DNA from: an uncultured bacterium
GTDB taxonomy: Bacteria; Patescibacteriota; Saccharimonadia; Saccharimonadales; Saccharimonadaceae
Reading direction: 5' to 3'
Length of the DNA stretch: 57,452 bases
Assembly: GCA_938017895.1 (NCBI GenBank)
Contig: CALIJI010000005.1
Location: 1 to 57,452 of the forward strand
A program made the translations under genes and the position numbers. The notes beneath the pieces were generated by a model. That model made no database searches. It was given only the letters and a program-made list of their open reading frames with translations, and had not been told where the DNA came from. Of this stretch, positions 25,867 to 35,307 are shown one piece after another. Within the stretch, counting starts at the first letter, position 1. Each line of letters starts with the position of its first letter.

Positions 25867-26243
25867 AAATATATTGTACCATATATAGCAAAGAATCAGC
25901 TTAACATTAATCGCGATTAGCTTACTTTTTGTATTGAATAAGTATTTATAATTATTTCCGGCGGGACACCCCGCCCGAGCGACATCTGATCGCAAGGGGG
26001 ATTTTAGGTTCTAGAGGTGAGATAAAGTCGCACCAAATATGATATTCAGTCTCCCAAACGGACATTTTTATAAATTTTAGGAGATCTTAAAACAAATATT
26101 CTCTCGATAGAGTATGTAACCAATCACGATCTCGATAAAGTTATTCGACAGCATAAAAATCGATTATAAAAAATACTACCAGCCTAATCAGATGAAATAT
26201 TACTAGTCATTTTATAATTTTTACTATATGTTATAATTAGTTC
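25867..26243. other. intergenic stretch with GC-rich patch
   Basis: No gene is recognised. It holds the divergent leaderless promoters of the protease gene and the OLD remnant (TGTTATAAT, TATAAT 26232-26237). A short GC-rich island at about 25958-26000 includes the perfect hairpin GGCGGG-ACAC-CCCGCC. The rest is AT-rich. It may be debris from an insertion. Confidence 0.5.
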
Positions 26244-28130
26244 ATGAAACTGAGAGCAATAAAGATTCGAGGCTACAAATCTATAGATAAATTGGATTTT
26301 CCTGTGAGAAAATACGGTAAAGATAACAATGAAAGTTATACTACAATTTTAATCGGCAAGAACGAAGCAGGTAAAAGTAACGTACTTAATGCTATAGCGA
26401 CACCAGGCCATAAAGAAACAGTATATTTTCACAAGATACAAAACTAGCAAAAAGAACCAGATAGAGTATCTATATTTTTTGATTTTAATATCGAAGACAC
26501 CGACGGCTATAGAAGCGCTATTAAGCAAGCAATTACAATACCTGACGAGCTTGCTGATGAAATAAATATCACAAAAATGTCAAAAGAAATATATCTTCAG
26601 AGCGATCTAGATAAATATGCTGTCGACTATGATTGCGAGATGAGCAAAATAGCAGTTAGTAAGTACAGCTTTATCGAGACTGCAGCTGAGCCCACAGCAC
26701 TATATACCATAAAGCTTAATAGCGAGCTAACTGATGAAGAAAAAGAATCTTACACGCAACTTACAAGTGAAAAATTCAAAGATATTATAAAATCGGCATT
26801 ACGGGACTTTGTAAACACAATAAATGTCCCCGTAGACCACTGGGCTTACCAAGAAAAATACCTTATTGAAGGAAAGTTAATCTAAAAGCTTTTGCTGATA
26901 ATCCAGATATCAACGTGCCCTTAAAAAACATGTTTTATCTAGCTGGTTGTAAAGATCAATCTGAAATTAAGTCTAAGATTGACGAGATTGATAATTCAGA
27001 TAAAAAACGTAAAAAACTGATGAAAAAAATTAGCTCGGAGACAACGAGATACCTAAATGACAAGTGGAAAGAGCATGAAATAGAAATCGATGTAGAAATA
27101 GAAAGTAGCACGCTAGAGCTATCAGTATCAGTTAAAGACAAGTGTGATACAGATAACTATTACGATATGGCCGACAGAAGCCAAGGTTTTAAACAATTCG
27201 TTTCTCTACTACTCAGCCTATCTATTAGTAGTACATCTGGTGATATCGAGAATCATTTGATATTGATAGACGAACCTGAGATTCATTTACACCCTTCTGG
27301 TGTTCGTTGGATGCTTAAGGAGCTTATAGAAATTGGAAAATACAATTATTTATTCATCTCAACTCATTCTAATTTTATGCTTGACAAGAATACACGAGAA
27401 AGACACTATCTGCTTACCAAAAATAAGGCAGGTCTGACGGAAGCACATCATATAATGAACAATGAAGATATAAATGATGATGAAATTTTACAATCAGCTT
27501 TTGGTATAAACGTAATTACTGACTTTTTAACACCGCACACATTACTTGTCGAAGGTACAACTGATAAAAAATTGCTACAGAAAGCCTTAAAACAAGTTAA
27601 GAGCGATAATGATGTCTTGATAACAAATGGAACCGGTGCGAACATAGTGGCCGTTTCTTCGTATCTGCTTTTGAACAACGTTACCCCTATGGTTATTGTC
27701 GATGATGACAAGGACGGAAAGGAATATAAGAAAAAAATCGTCAAGATAGGTGATGACTTTAAAAGTAAGACATTTACCATTCGCGATCTTAATGGAAACA
27801 TTACAGCGAATGGAACTATAGAAGACACACTTCCGAGAGAGTTTATAGAAAGTAAGACCAAAGAAGTACTTAATAGCCATAATTTAGACAGTGCTATAAC
27901 ACTTAATGATACCGAACCTTTCTGTGATCAGATAGTTAAACACTATAATAATATTACATCAGGAGATACGACTACCTCAAAAAAAAGATAAGAAATCAAA
28001 GCTAAATATCGTTATGACCGACATAAAAACCAAGATTGCTGAATACGACCAGAAGTCAATCACCGAAGAAAAAGCGCCTAAACTTTACGCACTAGCAAAA
28101 GGGATATTTAATAAATTTAATATTGACTAA
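26244..28130 (+). pseudogene. OLD-family ATP-dependent nuclease (AAA + TOPRIM), disrupted
   Basis: One gene broken in three places. The frame opens with MKLRAIKIRGYKSID and Walker A IGKNEAGKSNVL, then meets an in-frame TAG at 26445-26447. Reading continues in the same frame to a frameshift near 26880, after which the frame AFADNPDINVP joins the C-terminal part. That part contains an ABC-type signature region (DRSQGFKQFVSLL), Walker B LILIDEPEIHLHP, the switch STHSNFML, and a TOPRIM domain starting TLLVEGTTDKKLL with VDDDKD. A run of eight A at 27979-27986 causes a second frameshift; the correct frame continues to TAA at 28128. OLD proteins act in phage defence. Leaderless start (TATAAT 6 nt before ATG). 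Confidence 0.85.
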
Positions 28131-28360
28131 ATATCCATTATTAACTAAAAAATAATCTTATAACTTTTTAAACATAGAATCAGTTGTCTTACAATCAATC
28201 TACTAATAAAACCTTCTTATCCAGGAACGTTTTTCATGAAATCGGCCTTAATTAGCTTCAATCTTAATATTTAGTGTAATTCTCCTCGTATTTTTGACCG
28301 TACTTAAATTTATTAAGTTTTTTTTCGATACGCTCAATTGAAAACATCAACTAAAAATGT

Positions 28361-28366
28361 TATAAT
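28361..28366 (+). promoter_or_regulatory. extended -10 of smpB
   Basis: TGTTATAAT ends 7 nt before the smpB ATG at 28374. Confidence 0.65.
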
Positions 28367-28373
28367 TTTTAAG

Positions 28374-28853
28374 ATGAAAAAGGCAAAAACTTCTGCTAAA
28401 AATATTATTAATCGTCGAGCGCGGTTCGATTATGAACTTGGTGATGAGCTTGTCGCTGGAATGAGCTTGCGTGGAGTTGAAGTTCGTGCGGTGCGTGATG
28501 GCCGCGTTAGTTTAAAGGGCGCTTTCGTGACTCTTCGAAATGGGCAAAAAGGTGAAGAACTTTGGCTCAATAACGCAAGTTTTTCGCTCAAAAATCAGGG
28601 CGAGGGAATTTCGAAAGCCGATGCTATTGATACTTCACCAAAAAAACTCCTCGCAACTCGCAAACAAATTGAGAATTTTTCGAACCAAAAGAGGGTAGGT
28701 TTCACAATTGTGCCAATTAAAATTTTAGCTGAAGGCCGCTTTATTAAAATTGTGATCGCACTTGGAAAAGGTAAAAAACAATACGACAAGCGCGAGACTT
28801 TAAAACGTCGTCAATCTGAACGCGAAAATGCAAGAATGTTAAAGAGGTATTAG
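28374..28853 (+). CDS. smpB: SsrA-binding protein SmpB
   Basis: 159 residues from the ATG at 28374; the in-frame ATG at 28338 lies upstream of the promoter. Conserved segments include NRRARFDYEL, AGMSLRGVEVRAVRDGRVSLKGAFV, RKLLATRKQI-like KKLLATRKQIENF and the basic tail KGKKQYDKRETLKRRQSERE. SmpB binds tmRNA and positions it in stalled ribosomes. Directly followed by xth with no gap. No convincing tmRNA gene was found in the window. Confidence 0.95.
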   Translation: MKKAKTSAKNIINRRARFDYELGDELVAGMSLRGVEVRAVRDGRVSLKGAFVTLRNGQKGEELWLNNASFSLKNQGEGISKADAIDTSPKKLLATRKQIENFSNQKRVGFTIVPIKILAEGRFIKIVIALGKGKKQYDKRETLKRRQSERENARMLKRY

Positions 28854-29738
28854 ATGAAAATTTTTTCTTGGAATGTTAATGGAATTCGTGCGGTCGAAAA
28901 AAAAGGGAATTTAGCGGAATTTTTAAGCGTAAAAAATCCCGATATCGCATGTTTTCAAGAAATTAAAATTGATGAAATGCAAATTTCGAAAGAGAATTTT
29001 GACAAAAAATATCCTGAATATTTTAAATTTTATTCTCACGCCGAACGAAAAGGTTATGCGGGAACAGCAATCTGGTCAAAGCAAAAACCGCAAGCAGTTT
29101 TGCGAAATTTTCCAAAAAAAATTTTAGAAAATTTTGAACTTAGTGATAATTTTGGCGATGCCACAACCGAAGGGCGAATTTGTGCTGCAAAATTTAATAA
29201 TTTCTGGCTAATTACAGTTTATACTCCAAACACTAAAAATGATTTAGGCCGCTTGAAATTGCGAGAAAATTGGGATGCAGCCTTTTTGGCTTTTTCGAAA
29301 GGTCTAGAAAATGGCGATTTTTCAAAAGAAGATTTTGCAGAAAGTTTAGAAATTATTGAAGAAAATCCACAAGATATTTTTAAGCCAAGTTCGGTTATTT
29401 TTTGTGGTGACTTAAATGTTGCACACGAGGAAATTGACCTTTCAAACCCAAAAGCTAATCGCGGAAAACACGGTTTCACAGATGAAGAACGACTTGGATT
29501 TTCTAATTTCCTAAAAGCCGATTTATTCGATATTTTTCGAAATCAAAACCCAGAAAGAGCCGAAATCTACACTTGGTGGAGTCATTTTGCAAAATCTCGC
29601 GAACGAAATGTTGGCTGGCGGATTGACTATTTTGTTGTTTCGAAATCATTAAAATCAGAAAAAAATAAAGCTGAAATTCACAACGAAATTATAGGGAGCG
29701 ATCATTGTCCAATTTCGCTGGAGCTTAAAGATGTTTGA
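28854..29738 (+). CDS. exodeoxyribonuclease III / AP endonuclease (Xth family)
   Basis: 294 residues, ATG immediately after the smpB stop with AAGAGG upstream. Exonuclease-endonuclease-phosphatase fold: SWNVNGIRA (N-terminal Asn), CFQEIKID (metal-binding Glu), VYTPN, FCGDLNVAHEEIDL (Asp/Asn) and the C-terminal WRIDYFVVS...GSDHCPISLEL with the catalytic Asp-His. The region between about 130 and 170 is longer than in E. coli XthA. Acts in base-excision repair of abasic sites. Confidence 0.9.
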   Translation: MKIFSWNVNGIRAVEKKGNLAEFLSVKNPDIACFQEIKIDEMQISKENFDKKYPEYFKFYSHAERKGYAGTAIWSKQKPQAVLRNFPKKILENFELSDNFGDATTEGRICAAKFNNFWLITVYTPNTKNDLGRLKLRENWDAAFLAFSKGLENGDFSKEDFAESLEIIEENPQDIFKPSSVIFCGDLNVAHEEIDLSNPKANRGKHGFTDEERLGFSNFLKADLFDIFRNQNPERAEIYTWWSHFAKSRERNVGWRIDYFVVSKSLKSEKNKAEIHNEIIGSDHCPISLELKDV

Positions 29739-30540
29739 TTTTTGGCATGTTCAATCTGATAAATTACTTTTTTCAGAAATTGAATGGAGCAAACCAGAGC
29801 AAAAAGCTTTTGCCGGAAAATTACTAATTATTGGCGGTGGGGCGGGGCAGTTTCGGTCGTTGGCTTTGGCATACGAAACCGCCCTAAGAGCAGGTGCTGG
29901 ACAGGTTCGCGTACTCGCGCCAGATAGTCTACGAAAAATACTTAAAATCGAAAAAACAATAGATTTATTTTTTGCGCCAAGTAATTCTTCTGGCGGTTTT
30001 TCAAATGAAGCTTGGGATGATTTCAGAGCAGGTGAAGATTGGGCTGACACAATTCTGTTTATTGGCGATACTAATAAAAACTCCGAAACCGCCATTCTGT
30101 TTGAAAAATTCCTCCTCCAGACCGAAAAACCAGTAGTTATAGCCCGCGATGCTGTGGATATTTTGATAAATTCTTCTAGCAGGCTTATCGAAAAATATAA
30201 TCTCACCATAATTGCCAGCTTTGCTCAACTTCAAAAGATCTTCAGCACTGTTTTTTACCCAAAAATTTTAACTTTCTCAATGCAACTTTCAAACTTAGTT
30301 GATAACTTACACAAATTCACACTTACTTATCCAGCCGAAATTATAACTTTTCACGCCGAAAGTTTAATAGTCGCAAAAAGCGGAGAAGTATTTTCAAACC
30401 CATCAGCTACCCAAATTTCCCGCGGAAAAATTTCACCAATCCGAATCTGGAGCGGAGAAATCCCAGCTCGTATCGCAGTATGGCAGACATGGAATCCGAC
30501 CAAAACCGCTCAAGCTGCCATAACTAGTGTAGTTTCGTAA
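29731..30540 (+). CDS. degenerate NAD(P)H-hydrate dehydratase-like (ribokinase fold) protein
   Basis: 269 residues; start overlaps xth by 8 nt. The N-terminal part GKLLIIGGGAGQFRSLALAYETALRAGAGQVRVLAP matches the opening of NnrD/YjeF C-terminal domains (GxxxxxxGs...A..A..aGAG.V). The later catalytic motifs of that family (the GTPHPGE, KG and GxGDxL segments) are absent, so enzymatic repair of NAD(P)HX is doubtful. It may be a divergent family member with a different role. Coupled to xth by overlap. Confidence 0.55.
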   Translation: MFDFWHVQSDKLLFSEIEWSKPEQKAFAGKLLIIGGGAGQFRSLALAYETALRAGAGQVRVLAPDSLRKILKIEKTIDLFFAPSNSSGGFSNEAWDDFRAGEDWADTILFIGDTNKNSETAILFEKFLLQTEKPVVIARDAVDILINSSSRLIEKYNLTIIASFAQLQKIFSTVFYPKILTFSMQLSNLVDNLHKFTLTYPAEIITFHAESLIVAKSGEVFSNPSATQISRGKISPIRIWSGEIPARIAVWQTWNPTKTAQAAITSVVS

Positions 30541-30548
30541 AGCCCACA

Positions 30549-30577
30549 TTGACTTTTTAAAACATAAACACTATAAT
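30549..30577 (+). promoter_or_regulatory. complete leaderless promoter of the DUF3048 gene
   Basis: TTGACT (30549-30554), a 17-nt spacer and TATAAT (30572-30577) end 6 nt before the ATG at 30584. The clearest full example of the leaderless arrangement. Confidence 0.8.
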
Positions 30578-30583
30578 CAAAGT

Positions 30584-31666
30584 ATGAAAAAAGCTGTAAA
30601 TTGGTTTAAAAATCTTTCAAAAAAACAAAGAATTATACTTATTCTGATCATTATCGTAGCCGTTCTGTCAACTATTGCTATACTTATATTCTTCACGCTA
30701 AATACAAAAAAAGAAGCACCAAAAAAAGCTAAACCAGCCCCAACAAAAATTACAAAAAAAGAAGTGCCAAAGCCAGAAAAATTCTATGCATCTCTCTCTG
30801 GGGTTCAAGTAGGGTCTGCCGAAAGAGTTAATAAACCCGTGATTGGCGTAATGATAGAAAACTCACTTCCAGCCCGCCCACAATCAGGATTAAACCAGGC
30901 AGAAGTTATTTTTGAAGCCGTAGCAGAAGGAGGCATTACTCGATTCCTAGCACTATACCAACAAAACCAGCCAGAATTAATTGGACCAGTTCGTAGCCTG
31001 CGTGGTTATTATTTGGACTGGGCGAGCGGATTCCAAGCTTCGGTAGCTCATGTCGGTGGCTCGGGAGATGCTTTATCAAGAATTAGAGACGGTAATCACA
31101 GAGATATGGATCAATTTTTTAACCCAGGAAGCTTCTGGAGATCAAGAGACAGGTATGCCCCTCATAACGTCTATACGAATTTCACAAACCTTTCCAATCT
31201 AAACAACTCTAAAGGTTGGATTAGCTCTAATTTTCAAGGTTTTAGCTATAAAGACGAAGTTAAAACCAAGTCAGTAAGTACAACTCAGATTCAAATTAAT
31301 CTCAGTGGCCATTATTACAACACTTCTTATGCTTACAATCCTGAATGTAATTGTTACCCTCGAAGTCAAGCTGGGCAATCGCATATAGACCGAGAAAAAG
31401 GCCAAATACAACCAAAAAATATCGTAGCATTACGAATGGATATGAATAGAGGCGCAGATGGATACCATAACTTTTACTCAACAATAGGCTCAGGCTCAGG
31501 AGTTGTTTTTAAAGATGGTGTAGCAGAAGAAATTATCTGGGAAAAATCAAGCGAAAATGCAAACTTAACCCTAAAAAACCAAAACGGACAGCAAACCAAA
31601 TTAAATAGAGGTCAAACTTGGATCGTTGCTGTACCTAACTCAGGAGGGTCAATTTCTTGGCAATAA
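30584..31666 (+). CDS. DUF3048 (YerB-like) membrane-anchored protein
   Basis: 360 residues. A basic N-terminus and one membrane segment (about 17-40) anchor the protein, followed by a Lys/Pro/Ala linker (about 45-65) and two extracellular DUF3048 domains. Family signature: PVIGVMIENSLPARPQSGL, EAVAEGGITRFLALY, GPVRSLRGYY, and in the second domain a GADGYHNFYSTIG segment and a WIVAVPN ending. Function of YerB-type proteins is not established; they occur on the surface of Gram-positive bacteria. Confidence 0.88.
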   Translation: MKKAVNWFKNLSKKQRIILILIIIVAVLSTIAILIFFTLNTKKEAPKKAKPAPTKITKKEVPKPEKFYASLSGVQVGSAERVNKPVIGVMIENSLPARPQSGLNQAEVIFEAVAEGGITRFLALYQQNQPELIGPVRSLRGYYLDWASGFQASVAHVGGSGDALSRIRDGNHRDMDQFFNPGSFWRSRDRYAPHNVYTNFTNLSNLNNSKGWISSNFQGFSYKDEVKTKSVSTTQIQINLSGHYYNTSYAYNPECNCYPRSQAGQSHIDREKGQIQPKNIVALRMDMNRGADGYHNFYSTIGSGSGVVFKDGVAEEIIWEKSSENANLTLKNQNGQQTKLNRGQTWIVAVPNSGGSISWQ

Positions 31667-31703
31667 GCTTGCGCTTTATAAGTGATTAAAGTAAAATATC
31701 TTT

Positions 31704-33161
31704 ATGAAATACGACCCTTCCAAAATACGTGATTATTATTTTTTATTCAAGAAATCAATCAATTTTTTTTATATTTTATTGTCTTTATTTTGTGCATTTA
31801 CTATTATATTCGCTGGTATAGTTCATGGATTCGATAAAACTACATTCTGGATTTTTACGACAATAACTATACTTTTCCAGATATTATTAACGATAGTTTT
31901 TAGAAAAATATCGAAACCGCAACTAGATCTATCGAAAGTCATATTTTCAATATCCAATAAAATATCTCCCGGAAACATGCCCATTCCAAAACCAGAAAAC
32001 TACAGTAATGCAGGCTTTTCCGAAGTTTTAAAACTAATATATACTCTGGACTCCCGTAATTATGAAAAAAACACAAAATCGATAAGAGACAACAACCGTA
32101 CCCCAGAAATAATCTCCAATATTCCTGTTGGTATATCAGTTTTAAGACTAGATAATTCTATAGCATATCATAACAAATATGCGCCAAGCTTCAACCAACT
32201 ACGGGATGATAAAACACAAGAAATCTTTAGCTGGATAGAAAAATGCCGACAGTCAAAGATTCGTGATTTTAAAATATGGGAGAGAGTTTCTAATACTTTT
32301 GATAATCCTAGCGATCAAAAGCTATACGATATTGTTGTTTTTTTCGAAAAACAGTTTAAAGATGATGTCGTAATTTATTTTATCGATAAAACCTCTACCT
32401 ACTGGCACGATGAAAATGATCTCAACTTTATCGCTTTTGCCGCACATGAATTACGAGGTCCAATTACAATCATTCGCGGATACTTAGACATTTTGAACAC
32501 AGAACTATCCTCTATGATTTCGAATGAACAGAAAGATCTCATTACCAGACTGATTGTCTCTTCAAATAGGCTAAATGGATATATTAATAATATTCTAGAC
32601 GTAGCTAAATTCGATCAAAACCGTTTGGAATTCTCACCGGAAGAACACTCGATAAATGAAATTTTTGAAGAGATATATGAAGACATTTCGATGAGAGCTA
32701 GTGCACAAAATCGCCATCTAGATATTAGCTTACCGCATAATCTTCCTACTGTTAATGCTGATATTTATGGTGCAAGCGAAGTCTTTATTAATCTTATAGA
32801 TAATGCAATTAAATATTCCAATGATGGTGGTATAATTAAAGTTTGGGCAGAAGAATCAGGTAATTTTATAGATATTAATATTCAAGATTACGGAATCGGA
32901 ATACCAGAAAACGTCATAGGTAACCTATTTACTAAATTCTACAGAAGTCATCGCAGTAGAGAAACTGTAGCTGGAAGCGGTATTGGTCTTTATGTATCAA
33001 AAGCAATAGTTGAAATGCTTAGTGGAAAAATATCAGTTAAAAGCACAGAAGGTAAAGGGTCTACTTTTACAGTCTCTCTACCAATCTACTCTAAGCTATC
33101 AGACGTTCAACAGAATAAAATACCACAAGTTCAAATTAAAAATCACGGAAAGGTATTTTAA
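31704..33161 (+). CDS. sensor histidine kinase with PAS-like region
   Basis: 485 residues. Two adjacent membrane segments (about 21-41 and 47-67) with almost no loop. Residues about 135-230 look PAS-like (IISNIPVGISVLRLDNSIAYHN). HisKA H-box is AAHELRGP with H248; the ATPase domain has DNAIKYS in the N-box and GSGIGLYVSKAIV in the G-box. Leaderless: TAAAAT ends 6 nt before the ATG. The stop overlaps the receiver gene by 1 nt. Cytoplasmic or membrane sensing is likely because there is no outside domain. Confidence 0.88.
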   Translation: MKYDPSKIRDYYFLFKKSINFFYILLSLFCAFTIIFAGIVHGFDKTTFWIFTTITILFQILLTIVFRKISKPQLDLSKVIFSISNKISPGNMPIPKPENYSNAGFSEVLKLIYTLDSRNYEKNTKSIRDNNRTPEIISNIPVGISVLRLDNSIAYHNKYAPSFNQLRDDKTQEIFSWIEKCRQSKIRDFKIWERVSNTFDNPSDQKLYDIVVFFEKQFKDDVVIYFIDKTSTYWHDENDLNFIAFAAHELRGPITIIRGYLDILNTELSSMISNEQKDLITRLIVSSNRLNGYINNILDVAKFDQNRLEFSPEEHSINEIFEEIYEDISMRASAQNRHLDISLPHNLPTVNADIYGASEVFINLIDNAIKYSNDGGIIKVWAEESGNFIDINIQDYGIGIPENVIGNLFTKFYRSHRSRETVAGSGIGLYVSKAIVEMLSGKISVKSTEGKGSTFTVSLPIYSKLSDVQQNKIPQVQIKNHGKVF

Positions 33162-33526
33162 TGATCGATAATATTTTAGTAATAGAAGACGAGAAATTTA
33201 TTGGAGAAATGTATGTTCGCAGTCTAAAAATAGCCGGATATTCAGTTGACTGGGCCGTTGACGGTAATGATGGACTAGTAATGCTAAATAATAAAAAATA
33301 TGATTTAATATTAGTCGATATAATGCTACCAGAGAAGCGGGGTGGAGAAATAATACAAGAACTTAAAAATGGCAGTTCTATATCAAAAGATGCTAAAGTA
33401 ATCTTCATGACTAATTTTCAACACACGCCAAAAGAGCGCGAAGAGTTTCTTGATATGGCCGACGGATATTTTATCAAATCAGAAGTAGTTCCGCGCAAAT
33501 TGCTTGAAATAGTTTCGTCATTATAG
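33161..33526 (+). CDS. single-domain response regulator (receiver only)
   Basis: 121 residues: only a receiver domain with E9/D10/E11, phosphoacceptor D53 in LILVD, Thr in IFMTN and Lys near 105 in YFIKSE. No DNA-binding domain follows, so it must act through a protein partner, as CheY-like or type IV pilus regulators do. Overlaps the kinase gene (TAATG). Confidence 0.88.
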   Translation: MIDNILVIEDEKFIGEMYVRSLKIAGYSVDWAVDGNDGLVMLNNKKYDLILVDIMLPEKRGGEIIQELKNGSSISKDAKVIFMTNFQHTPKEREEFLDMADGYFIKSEVVPRKLLEIVSSL

Positions 33527-33628
33527 AAAAACCTCTAATCAGAATTACCAGAGAAGCTTAGTATTAAATTCCAAATTAGCAATAGAAACTACCAAGCATT
33601 GGATCTCCTTTTTGTTAGTTAATATTTT

Positions 33629-33643
33629 TGTTCGCTTTTTGTT
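33629..33643 (+). repeat. 15-bp inverted repeat, left copy
   Basis: TGTTCGCTTTTTGTT, the exact reverse complement of 34362-34376. The pair brackets the 80-aa hypothetical gene and the following empty region. Confidence 0.6.
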
Positions 33644-33666
33644 TATAGCTGGAAAATAGATCGACC

Positions 33667-33909
33667 CTACATATTGCTATTTTCCTCGTTTAGAATTGAT
33701 TCCATTTTTTCGGATTGAGAGATTTTTGAGATAGCGTCTTGTAGACCGAACTTGTCTTTTTTATCCACGAAAAAGTCGATCTCAAGACCGTTTTTGAAGC
33801 GTAGAGTTAGAATTGTGAAATCACTACCAGACTTGGCTTGTCTTGTAATGAGAGAGACACGAGATACAGCAGAGATGATATTGTCTTGATTTAGTAGATT
33901 GTTATTCAT
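33667..33909 (-). CDS. hypothetical protein, 80 aa
   Basis: Not recognised. The ATG at 33909 (MNNNLLNQD) has AAAGGA 12 nt upstream; an alternative ATG at 33930 would add seven residues. The sequence has an alternating beta-strand pattern (FTILTLRFKNGLEIDFFVD) followed by a helix and an acidic tail. Codon use looks coding. Monocistronic and isolated between the receiver gene and the division cluster. Confidence 0.55.
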   Translation of the reverse strand: MNNNLLNQDNIISAVSRVSLITRQAKSGSDFTILTLRFKNGLEIDFFVDKKDKFGLQDAISKISQSEKMESILNEENSNM

Positions 33910-33930
33910 ATTTTTGGGAAATCCTTTCAT

Positions 33931-34380
33931 TTATTAATGTATATAATAACAACTTTTACATATCACTCAAGGGTCGCACAATATATCTTTTATGTCTTAA
34001 AAAATAGTTGTATCATGTTGGAGCTATATAAATTTTCATTAACACTAAAAATAAATAGTTTTAAAATACCTGCCTTTTAGTGCCGCACAGTCTAATTCTT
34101 TTTTTCATTTATAAAAACAGGGCGATCATTTGTTAGAATATCTATCAGTCACTTTTATTTTAGTATCTCCAAACATAAAATAATCATTTTGATTAACTTA
34201 ATCTTGAATATATTCCATCAGGCGCCAAAAACCTATTTTTATTTTATAATTTTACACCCTTCCTTACCTAAAATTTGACAATTTGACTTTTTTATTTTAA
34301 ATTATATAATTTAGAGTTTTATATCTCTCTTTTCTCTATATTCAATCTCCTAAATTATACGAACAAAAAGCGAACATATA
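33931..34380. other. 450-bp region without a recognisable gene
   Basis: AT-rich with stops in all frames. Toward the right end a plus-strand promoter-like sequence is seen: TTGACT, a 16-nt spacer and TATAAT near 34282-34309. It would transcribe toward the antisense of ftsQ. The right copy of the 15-bp inverted repeat lies at 34362-34376, within CGAACAAAAAGCGAAC, an 11-bp-spaced direct repeat of CGAAC. Confidence 0.5.
34362..34376 (+). repeat. 15-bp inverted repeat, right copy
   Basis: AACAAAAAGCGAACA, reverse complement of 33629-33643. CGAAC occurs twice with 11-bp spacing here (34360-34364 and 34371-34375), like the direct-repeat sites of OmpR/PhoB-type regulators. Confidence 0.6.
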
Positions 34381-35304
34381 TTATTTTAATTTATAGTACC
34401 CTTTACCCTCAACTCTTAAATCTAAATATTTTGGATTTATTTTATTACTAGAAAAATATTTAATAGCACTATCTAGATTGGCTATTTGTCCTTCCGGAGA
34501 GGCAGTCGTTAGTAATTTTATTGGGTATGGCATATCTTTGACAAAAATTTGAATCTGACGCAATGATGCGGGAGGAATCACTATTTTTTCTATATATATA
34601 CCTCGACTATCAGCTTCTGAAACTATTCTTCCAACAAAACCTATAAAACTACTACTTGCAATAGATTTTCCAGAATGTGTCCGTATATTACTTTCATCAA
34701 TAACTGATAATCTAGGACTAGAATAATAATTATCACTGAATGATACACCATTTTTATCTACATATAAAGTTTTATTATTAGACGTCCAAGACGCTACCGG
34801 CTGGCGAAATTTTATCTTAAATTTATACTTAGTAATCGATACCATACTAATATTTAATACATCATCAATTTCAGGATACTCCCTCTGAAGATAGGCTACA
34901 AGGTCATCTTTTTTTAGATTAGCTCTTATCCTTTCAATTGGCTGCTTATAGTAGTATTGATTAATAGCAGATATATACTTTTCCTTAGGTATAGATTTCT
35001 CTGTTTTTTCACCTTCAATATCTACAGACGCGACAAATTGAAATAAGATAATTATAACAGTTACAATAAAAATAAGAATAAAAGTAAAAAAGCTACTTAT
35101 CTTTCTTCTTTGAATTATTAATTTTCGATTTTCAAGTCTTGCGGATTTTTCTTTTTCAACACCAGAAATTGTCTGATTTCTACTAAAATTACGTTTAATA
35201 AAAAATGAATCTTCGCCGTTATGAAAATCGCGCCTGTTACGCCTTTCAACAACCTGCTCTTCTACTTTTTTCACATTATCAATTATATCATAAGCATATT
35301 GCAA
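34381..35304 (-). CDS. ftsQ: cell division protein FtsQ/DivIB
   Basis: 307 residues. A cytoplasmic N-terminal tail rich in Arg/Lys (about 1-70), one membrane segment (about 72-93), a POTRA region (about 95-165: SVDIEGEKT...EYPEIDDVLNISMVSITKYKFKIKFRQPVASW) and a beta domain ending in YLDLRVEGKGYYK, the FtsQ-type C-terminus. FtsQ scaffolds the divisome with FtsL and FtsB. It is the last gene of the minus-strand division cluster, 3 nt after murG. Confidence 0.85.
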   Translation of the reverse strand: MQYAYDIIDNVKKVEEQVVERRNRRDFHNGEDSFFIKRNFSRNQTISGVEKEKSARLENRKLIIQRRKISSFFTFILIFIVTVIIILFQFVASVDIEGEKTEKSIPKEKYISAINQYYYKQPIERIRANLKKDDLVAYLQREYPEIDDVLNISMVSITKYKFKIKFRQPVASWTSNNKTLYVDKNGVSFSDNYYSSPRLSVIDESNIRTHSGKSIASSSFIGFVGRIVSEADSRGIYIEKIVIPPASLRQIQIFVKDMPYPIKLLTTASPEGQIANLDSAIKYFSSNKINPKYLDLRVEGKGYYKLK

Positions 35305-35307
35305 AAT

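Noticed and set aside
26024..26036. CGCACCA shared with the 3' end of tRNA-Gly as an attachment-site repeat for the island
   Set aside because: Only 7 nt match and no integrase gene is present; chance is likely.
25995..26060. Possible tmRNA 5' remnant (GGGGGATTTTAGGTTCTAGAGG followed by a CGCACCAAATAT-like segment), near smpB
   Set aside because: Similarity to tmRNA ends is short, the PK1 region would be missing, no tag reading frame or 3' TGG/TTCGA acceptor half was found.
28265..28351. 27-codon minus-strand ORF (MFSIERIEKKLNKF...) upstream of smpB
   Set aside because: No ribosome site or promoter at a suitable distance; it may be a remnant, but there is too little to call a gene.
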